DNA of 56,873 nt from Myxococcales bacterium (lineage in GTDB: Bacteria; Myxococcota; Polyangia; Polyangiales; Polyangiaceae), in the NCBI GenBank assembly GCA_003151595.1, contig PLXW01000037.1, positions 1,389 through 58,261 of the forward strand, given 5' to 3'. Position 1 is the first letter of the stretch, and the number at the start of each line of letters is the position of its first letter. The position numbers and the translations under genes are program-made. Below are positions 52,323 through 56,873 of this stretch, one piece after another. The notes under the pieces are model-generated. The model had not been told where the DNA came from, made no database searches, and saw only the letters and a program-made list of their open reading frames with translations.

Positions 52323-52338
52323 TGCACACGCCGTACCG
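52323..52338 (-). promoter_or_regulatory. -24/-12 element, leaderless class
   Basis: Minus-strand CGGTACGGCGTGTGCA begins 29 bases before ATG 52309 of the three-gene operon. It is 28 bases from the divergent element at 52367-52382. Confidence 0.5.
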
Positions 52339-52366
52339 CACGAGGGTCTCGTCATGCGCGTGGCAA

Positions 52367-52382
52367 CGGTACGTGCGTTGCT
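52367..52382 (+). promoter_or_regulatory. -24/-12 element, leaderless class
   Basis: CGGTACGTGCGTTGCT is a strong match that begins 28 bases before ATG 52395. Confidence 0.6.
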
Positions 52383-52394
52383 TTGCGATGAGGC

Positions 52395-52553
52395 ATGAGC
52401 TCCAACGTCGACCTCCCGCTGCCCGCTCTCCCCTCGAGCGAGCGATCGCCTTCACCTCTCCTGGCGCCGAAAGCGCCGAAACGCGAACGTGAGAGTGACG
52501 TCGCAGACGACGAAGACGATGCGCGCTGGGACAGGCTCCCGTGCACGGACTGA
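52395..52553 (+). CDS. Short ORF (52 residues) with its own promoter-like element
   Basis: The frame reads MSSNVDLPLPALPSSERSPS and continues through LLAPKAPKRERESD to WDRLPCTD and a TGA stop. It has mostly G/C third codon positions. The composition (Ser/Pro-rich start, acidic ADDEDD block, Trp-Asp) is not that of a random Arg/Ala-rich shadow frame. The only support for the start is the -24/-12 element at the standard 28-base spacing; there is no usable Shine-Dalgarno sequence (GAGG lies 1 base before ATG). No homologue is known to me. Confidence 0.4.
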   Translation: MSSNVDLPLPALPSSERSPSPLLAPKAPKRERESDVADDEDDARWDRLPCTD

Positions 52554-52560
52554 CCACTGT

Positions 52561-52576
52561 CGGCGCAGAGTCTGCA
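52561..52576 (+). promoter_or_regulatory. -24/-12-like element, long-leader class
   Basis: CGGCGCAGAGTCTGCA predicts initiation near 52587, about 49 bases before ATG 52636. It has weaker -24 similarity than most. Confidence 0.35.
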
Positions 52577-52635
52577 CGCCGGCGCCATGCCGCGCGTCGA
52601 CGGCGTGCGCGGACCACAAACGGAGCGCGACCGAG

Positions 52636-52947
52636 ATGAGCCACTTCGAGACGCCACGACACGATACGGGAGACGAGAGTTTCCGCCTCGTCACCCCGGA
52701 CTACGTCGCGCGGTGGTTGTTCGACGAGATCACGAGCCGAGGAGGTTTCTTCGCGGAGCAGACGGCTGCCCTCGAGATCGCTCGACTGTTCGACGGTCCC
52801 TTCGTCCACTCGAGAATGAACGGCGAGCTCGCCGTCCGGTCGAGCGTGCTTCATGCGCTCCGCCAGCTCGCCGGTGATCGCGTGAAGTGGGACGGCGTCC
52901 GGCGTGGCTGGCGACTCGTGTCTCCCCGCAAGACGCGAGCGACCTAG
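52636..52947 (+). CDS. DUF6953 family protein
   Basis: A 103-residue soluble protein. VTPDYVARWLFDEITSRGGF, EQTAALEIARLFDGPFVH, RMNGELAVRSSVLHALRQLA and VKWDGVRRGWRLV follow the pattern of DUF6953 (VaxWMlxEixr.g.l.Q..aa..I...FG..F.y.N.nGn.aI...Vl..Fr.LT.d.VvWer.er.Wr). Its winged-helix-like pattern suggests a nucleic-acid-binding or regulatory role, which is unproven. The start has only a weak ribosome site. Confidence 0.75.
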   Translation: MSHFETPRHDTGDESFRLVTPDYVARWLFDEITSRGGFFAEQTAALEIARLFDGPFVHSRMNGELAVRSSVLHALRQLAGDRVKWDGVRRGWRLVSPRKTRAT

Positions 52948-52981
52948 GCTGCGCGCGATCGCACGCGCGCTCCCTCGGTGC

Positions 52982-53824
52982 TCACGGCGCGGGGTCGAAC
53001 GCCGGGTCGCAGGCGTACGCCGCGCACCCGTTGGCGCTCGTCCACGTCGCTCGCGTGTAGCCGGACTCGCACGCCGGGATCGGAAGCGGGCACACGCCCT
53101 TCGCGGCGCACCCCGTCTGCACCACGCATCGCTCGGCGTCGCGCTCGTACACCGCGCTCGTTCCTTCGCTGCACACGATGAAGAGAGGCGCGGGGCAACT
53201 GACCTGCTCCGGCACGCGCATGAGGACCTGGCTCGCCCGGAGGACGAGCGATCCGTCGTCGGCGACGTCGAGTGAGCCGGCCACGAGCGCACCCGAGGCG
53301 AGCACGCGCGCCGCGAGCCACGTCTGATCGACGAACGACGCGGCAGCCGCCGAGACGTCGACCCGATCGAACGACAGCGCGCGCGATCGATTCAGCTCGT
53401 CGGCCTCGGTCGAGCCGTCCGGCATCCTCTTCGCGCCATAGAACGAGTCGCCGCGCGCCGCGTCGACACCCGGCAAGGCTCGATACACGTCGGTCGCGAC
53501 GAACGTGCGCGCGTGAACCGCGCCGCGAAGCGCGACGGACCCCGAGACGCGGAGCGACGCCGCGAGCGCGCGGAGGTCGACACCTGTCGCCGTGAGATCG
53601 AGCGCGTCGACGTGGCGCGTCCCTCCACAGTTCATCGCGCTGAGCGCGTAGCCCGTGTCCCCGTCGTCGCTCTGGACGAAGACGACACGCGTGCTCCCGT
53701 CAGTGAGCGAAGACGCCTCGCTCGACGCGCTCACCTCCTCGTTCGAGCTCGCTCCCGAGCAGGCTGCGAGCGTGAAGAACAGCGGCAGTGCAACCAGATG
53801 AAGTTTCGACGCAATCGAGTTCAT
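52982..53824 (-). CDS. DUF6748-type lipoprotein (paralogue of 16411-17367)
   Basis: A 280-residue lipoprotein with lipobox LFFTLAACSG. VVFVQSDDGDTGYALSAMNC opens the mature domain. FDRVDVSAAAASFVDQTWLAARVLASG and RASQVLMRVPEQVSCPAPL match the corresponding blocks of the earlier paralogue, and the Cys-rich end has YERDAERCVVQTGC then ESGYTRATWTSANGCAAYACDP. It lacks the Cys-Gly block of the other protein. The start follows GAGGAGAAACCCGTC. Both paralogues have the same promoter layout, so they are probably co-regulated. Confidence 0.8.
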   Translation of the reverse strand: MNSIASKLHLVALPLFFTLAACSGASSNEEVSASSEASSLTDGSTRVVFVQSDDGDTGYALSAMNCGGTRHVDALDLTATGVDLRALAASLRVSGSVALRGAVHARTFVATDVYRALPGVDAARGDSFYGAKRMPDGSTEADELNRSRALSFDRVDVSAAAASFVDQTWLAARVLASGALVAGSLDVADDGSLVLRASQVLMRVPEQVSCPAPLFIVCSEGTSAVYERDAERCVVQTGCAAKGVCPLPIPACESGYTRATWTSANGCAAYACDPAFDPAP

Positions 53825-53869
53825 GACGGGTTTCTCCTCGTCGGTTCGTTTGGAGTTGCCGCCGCGTGT

Positions 53870-53885
53870 AGCAGGTGGTGTGCCG
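53870..53885 (-). promoter_or_regulatory. -24/-12 element, Shine-Dalgarno class
   Basis: Minus-strand CGGCACACCACCTGCT predicts initiation near 53859 and a 35-base leader containing GAGGAG. Confidence 0.6.
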
Positions 53886-54016
53886 AGCGATGTCTGCCGG
53901 CGCGCCCGCGTCGAAAAGCGCTCGGCACTCATGAACCTCGCGCACGCGTTGCGCGCGGCTGCCGTTCTTGCGTGCGCTTCACGACCGATCGCGATGAATG
54001 CGTCGCCCGACGCGCG

Positions 54017-54032
54017 TGGCCTCTCCCTTGCG
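54017..54032 (+). promoter_or_regulatory. -24/-12 element, leaderless class
   Basis: TGGCCTCTCCCTTGCG begins 29 bases before ATG 54046 of the efflux operon. Confidence 0.5.
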
Positions 54033-54045
54033 AGCGGGTTTGGAA

Positions 54046-55281
54046 ATGACCGCCACACTCGACGCTCCGGCGCTCGCCGGACCGCAACGCCGAACGCTCT
54101 CGGATCTCGTCGATCGCGAGAAGGCCCGGGCGCGGCGTCGCCGTCTCTACCTCTGGGGATCGCTCGGGCTCGTCCCCGTGCTCGTGCTCGCCGGGTGGAT
54201 CGCGCTCAGGCCGCGGCCCGTTCCGTTCGCCGCGCGCTTCCGCACTCAACCGGTCACGCACGGCGACGTGATCCGCGAGGTGCGCGCCACAGGGCACGTC
54301 GAGGCGGTGACGACCGTTCAAGTGGGCGCCGAGATCTCCGGACGCATCCTGACCGTCGAGGCCGACTACAACGACGTCGTCAAAGAGGGGCAGGTGCTGG
54401 CCCGCTTCGATCGCGCGGCGCTGCAGGCGCAGCTCGCGGAGACCGGAGCGACGCTGGCGGCGGCGAAGGCGTCGCTCGAACAGGCGAAGACCGATCGCGA
54501 TCGCAGCGCGCGCGATCTCTCACGCGTCGAGCGGATGTGGGCGGCGCAGTCGGTCTCGGACTCCGATCACGACAACGCCGTCGCCGCGGCGAAGCTGAAC
54601 GAGCAGCGCGTGGCCGCCGCCGAGGCGCAGATCGCCGCGCAGCAGGCGAGCTACAGCGTCGCGCGCACGAACCTCGATCACGCCGTCATCCACGCGCCGA
54701 TCTCCGGCGTCGTCATCACGCGGAACGTCGACCCCGGGCAGACCGTCGCCTCCGTGTTCCAGACTCCGGTGCTCTTCACTGTGGCCGCCGACCTCCGCAA
54801 GATGCGCGTCGTCGCCGCCGTGGACGAGGCGGACATCGGCGAAACGCAGGCGCATCAGCACGCGACGTTCACGGTGAACGCCTATCCGGAGCGCATCTTC
54901 GAAGGCACCGTCACCGAGGTGCGCAGCTCCCCGGTCATCGTGCAGGACGTCGTCACGTACGGCACCGTCGTGGAGGTCGACAACCTGGACCTCGCACTGA
55001 AGCCGGGCATGACGGCGAGCGTACGCATCCAAACGGCAGCGGCGAACGACGTGCTCCGCGTGCCGGCCGCGGCGCTCCACTTCACGCCACCGGGCGAGAA
55101 GCCAAGCGACAAGCCAGGGCTGTGGATCCTCGACGGCGACGCCTTCACGCGGGTGAACGTGACCGCCGGCGTCTCCGATGGCGAGATCACCGCGATCGAT
55201 CCCGGCCCGATCGCGGACGGGCACAGCGTGATCGTCGAGCTCTCGCCCGAAGGGAGGAAGGCCTATGGACTCACGCACTGA
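54046..55281 (+). CDS. Efflux periplasmic adaptor (MacA/HlyD family)
   Basis: A 411-residue membrane-fusion protein. It has a cytoplasmic N-terminus, one transmembrane segment (residues 38-58, YLWGSLGLVPVLVLAGWIAL), the half-lipoyl motif VQVGAEISGRILTVEADYND, a coiled-coil hairpin (ALQAQLAETGATLAAAKASL ... SVSDSDHDNAVAAAKLNEQ), the second half-lipoyl VIHAPISGVVITRNVDPGQT, and beta-barrel and membrane-proximal domains. It connects the inner-membrane ABC permease to an outer-membrane channel. The start is supported by promoter spacing; no Shine-Dalgarno sequence is present. The next gene overlaps its end by 17 bases. Confidence 0.92.
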   Translation: MTATLDAPALAGPQRRTLSDLVDREKARARRRRLYLWGSLGLVPVLVLAGWIALRPRPVPFAARFRTQPVTHGDVIREVRATGHVEAVTTVQVGAEISGRILTVEADYNDVVKEGQVLARFDRAALQAQLAETGATLAAAKASLEQAKTDRDRSARDLSRVERMWAAQSVSDSDHDNAVAAAKLNEQRVAAAEAQIAAQQASYSVARTNLDHAVIHAPISGVVITRNVDPGQTVASVFQTPVLFTVAADLRKMRVVAAVDEADIGETQAHQHATFTVNAYPERIFEGTVTEVRSSPVIVQDVVTYGTVVEVDNLDLALKPGMTASVRIQTAAANDVLRVPAAALHFTPPGEKPSDKPGLWILDGDAFTRVNVTAGVSDGEITAIDPGPIADGHSVIVELSPEGRKAYGLTH

Positions 55282-55996
55282 CGCGCCTCCTCTCCTCGAG
55301 CTCCGCAACGTCGCCAAGATCTACGGCGAGGGGGACGCAGCCGTGCGTGCGCTCGACGGCGTGAGCCTCGTGATCAACAGCGGCGAGCTCCTCGCGATCA
55401 CCGGCCCCTCGGGATCGGGCAAGTCGACCGCGATGAGCATCCTCGGTTGCCTGGAGCTCCCCAGCGACGGCGAGTACCGCATAGAAGGTTTCCCGGTGCA
55501 GGAGCTCGCGCCCGACGTGCTCGCGGCGCTGCGAAACGCGCGTTTCGGCTTCGTCTTTCAGCAGTTCAACCTGCTCTCGCGGACGTCGGCGATCGAGAAC
55601 GTGGCCATGCCTCTCGTGTACGCGGGCGTCGCCGCGCGCGAACGAACACGCCGCGCGCGGGAAGCGCTCGCCGCCGTCGGGCTCGCGGGGCGCGAGCGGG
55701 CGTACACCAACCAGCTCTCCGGCGGACAGCAGCAGCGCGTCGCCATCGCACGCGCGATGGTCAACGACCCGGAGGTGATCCTCGCCGACGAGCCGACGGG
55801 CAACCTCGACTCGAAGATGGGCGCGGAGGTGATGCAGCTCATCACGCGCCTCAATCACGAGCGCGGCATCACGGTGCTCATGGTCACGCACGATCCGAGC
55901 TGCGCCGCGTACGCCCCGCGACAGGTGGTCGTGAAGGACGGGCGCATCGTCTCCGACGAGCGCCGCGAGACTGTCGGCCAAGGGAGCGCCGCATGA
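55265..55996 (+). CDS. ABC transporter ATP-binding protein (MacB/LolD type)
   Basis: A 243-residue ATPase. Walker A is GPSGSGKS near residue 46, the Q-loop is [13 protein letters not shown], the signature is [14 protein letters not shown] near residue 150, Walker B is [13 protein letters not shown] and the switch His is in VTHDPS. It powers the adjacent MacB-type permease, for export of peptides, siderophores or lipoprotein-like cargo. It overlaps the adaptor gene upstream and the permease gene downstream (ATGA at 55993-55996), so all three are co-translated. Confidence 0.94.
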   Translation: MDSRTDAPPLLELRNVAKIYGEGDAAVRALDGVSLVINSGELLAITGPSGSGKSTAMSILGCLELPSDGEYRIEGFPVQELAPDVLAALRNARFGFVFQQFNLLSRTSAIENVAMPLVYAGVAARERTRRAREALAAVGLAGRERAYTNQLSGGQQQRVAIARAMVNDPEVILADEPTGNLDSKMGAEVMQLITRLNHERGITVLMVTHDPSCAAYAPRQVVVKDGRIVSDERRETVGQGSAA

Positions 55997-56873
55997 CGCT
56001 CGTCACCACGACGGCCCTCGCGTTCGGTGCGCTGGTCCGCAACAAGATGCGCTCGCTCCTCACGATGCTCGGGATCGTCATCGGCGTCGGCGCCGTCATC
56101 ATGATGCAGATGATGGGGCGCGGCGCGAGCGCGTACGTCGGCGAGGCCATCTCGGGGCTCGGCAGCAACATGCTCTTCGTGATGCCGGGCATCACCAAAG
56201 GGATGAACACCGCCACGCAAGGCGTGCCCCTCTTCACGGCCGGCGACATCGAGAGCATTCGCCGCGAGGCACGCGACGTCGCCCTGGTATCGGCCGCCGC
56301 GAGCCGCCCGATGCGCGCGGTGCACGGGTCGAGCAACCGCACCACGTACGCCGCCGGAGCGACGCCCGAATACTTCCAGATCCGCGAGATCGGCGTGTCG
56401 TCGGGGCGCCTCCTCACGCTCGAGGACGAGCGGCAGGCGAGCCTGGTGTGCGTCGTCGGCCAGACGATCGTGGACGATCTATGGAGCGGCGCGAGCCCCA
56501 TCGGCCAGGAACTGCGACTGCATGATCTCCCGTGCCGCGTCGTCGGCGTCCTCGAAGCCAAAGGCTCGACGTTCGGCAGCGATCGCGACGACCTCGTGGT
56601 GCTCCCCTACTCCACGTTCTCGCGCCGCGTGATGGGCAACGATCGCGTCGGCGCCATCATCGCCGCCGCCACTGCGCCCGATCGCATCGACGACGCCAGC
56701 GAGGAGATCTCGCGCGTGCTCCGCCGCCGCCGCCACATCCTCAAAGGCGAGGACGACGACTTCACCGTGCGCGACCCGCGCGAGATCGAGTCGCTGCTCA
56801 CGAGCGTCACTGGAATGCTCACCGCGCTCCTCGCCGGCGTCGCTGCCGTGTCGCTCGTCGTCGGCGGCATCGG
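55993..56873 (+). CDS. ABC transporter permease, MacB type (5' part, cut by window edge)
   Basis: The frame stays open to the window end (293 codons). It starts [20 protein letters not shown], and the first membrane segment follows (SLLTMLGIVIGVGAVIMM, the standard RSLLTMLGIxIGVxAVI of the family). A periplasmic MacB_PCD domain is then visible (GLGSNMLFVMPG, TAGDIESIRREARDVALVSA, DLVVLPYSTFSRRVMGND). The second membrane segment begins as the window ends (MLTALLAGVAAVSLVVGGIG). The remaining FtsX domain lies outside. Confidence 0.92.
   Translation, partial: MTLVTTTALAFGALVRNKMRSLLTMLGIVIGVGAVIMMQMMGRGASAYVGEAISGLGSNMLFVMPGITKGMNTATQGVPLFTAGDIESIRREARDVALVSAAASRPMRAVHGSSNRTTYAAGATPEYFQIREIGVSSGRLLTLEDERQASLVCVVGQTIVDDLWSGASPIGQELRLHDLPCRVVGVLEAKGSTFGSDRDDLVVLPYSTFSRRVMGNDRVGAIIAAATAPDRIDDASEEISRVLRRRRHILKGEDDDFTVRDPREIESLLTSVTGMLTALLAGVAAVSLVVGGI

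Noticed and set aside
52587..52877. A plus-strand 96-codon frame
   Set aside because: It is an Arg/Pro-rich frame overlapping the DUF6953 gene in another frame and matches no family.

Overview
The window looks like chromosomal DNA of a high-GC myxobacterium, most likely Myxococcota, class Polyangia. The reasons are strong G/C preference at third codon positions, many lipoproteins and small secreted proteins of families typical of that group (DUF6748, DUF6953, DUF2267, DUF6544 and ARHTMG-type proteins), a Ser/Thr protein kinase, an NtrC-type regulator and a four-PAS histidine kinase. The lineage is an inference from protein style, not from a marker gene. I saw no rRNA, tRNA, CRISPR array, prophage or insertion sequence.

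Layout. 1-2158: end of a pyruvate:ferredoxin oxidoreductase beta gene coupled to a fused flavoprotein/ferredoxin subunit. 2159-8046: small proteins, then a leftward CrtI-like oxidoreductase / triple SRPBCC / lipoprotein operon diverging from a nitroreductase-like gene. 8154-18205: PEP synthase, DUF2267 protein, Hsp20, a formylglycine-generating-enzyme-like protein, a Ser/Gly-linker lipoprotein, an unusual pyruvate kinase, a DUF6748 lipoprotein and a secreted protein. 18202-22813: an acyl-CoA ligase diverges from a glycerol-3-phosphate acyltransferase coupled to gpsA, which reads as a glycerolipid module. 22942-31455: signalling (PAS histidine kinase, NtrC-type regulator, protein kinase), a methyltransferase, lipoproteins, an Acg-like nitroreductase and a zinc-ribbon protein. 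31651-36917: an M50 protease with CBS domains, lipoproteins and an acyltransferase. 37039-47700: PCMT/erythromycin-esterase fusion, CBS protein, nitroreductase plus glycogen phosphorylase, Ric/YtfE iron-sulfur repair protein, a second AMP-binding ligase, and a GGDEF response regulator. 47893-56873: lipoyl-domain-less acyltransferase, triple-BON protein, a lipoprotein/DUF6544/alcohol dehydrogenase operon, a new 52-codon ORF, DUF6953, a second DUF6748 lipoprotein, and a MacAB-like efflux operon cut by the window end.

The most striking signal is not a gene family. Most transcription units are preceded by a 16-base element matching the sigma-54 (-24/-12) pattern, YGGCACGNNNNTTGCW with strict GG-N10-GC spacing. 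It occurs in two arrangements. In 19 cases its first base lies 26-33 bases (27-29 in 16 of them) before the start codon and no usable Shine-Dalgarno sequence follows, so the predicted transcript begins 0-7 bases before the start codon (leaderless). In about a dozen other cases it lies 38-75 bases upstream and a Shine-Dalgarno sequence sits between. The rule picked out start codons that protein features had already suggested (for example the GTG at 46079) and drew attention to a short ORF at 52395-52553.

Other points of note are a paralogous pair of small secreted proteins with a conserved His/Gly motif, a decayed ABC-transporter ATPase fragment after the pyruvate kinase gene, a PCMT-esterase fusion, a kinase with HCD in place of HRD, and short duplications at two gene 3' ends.
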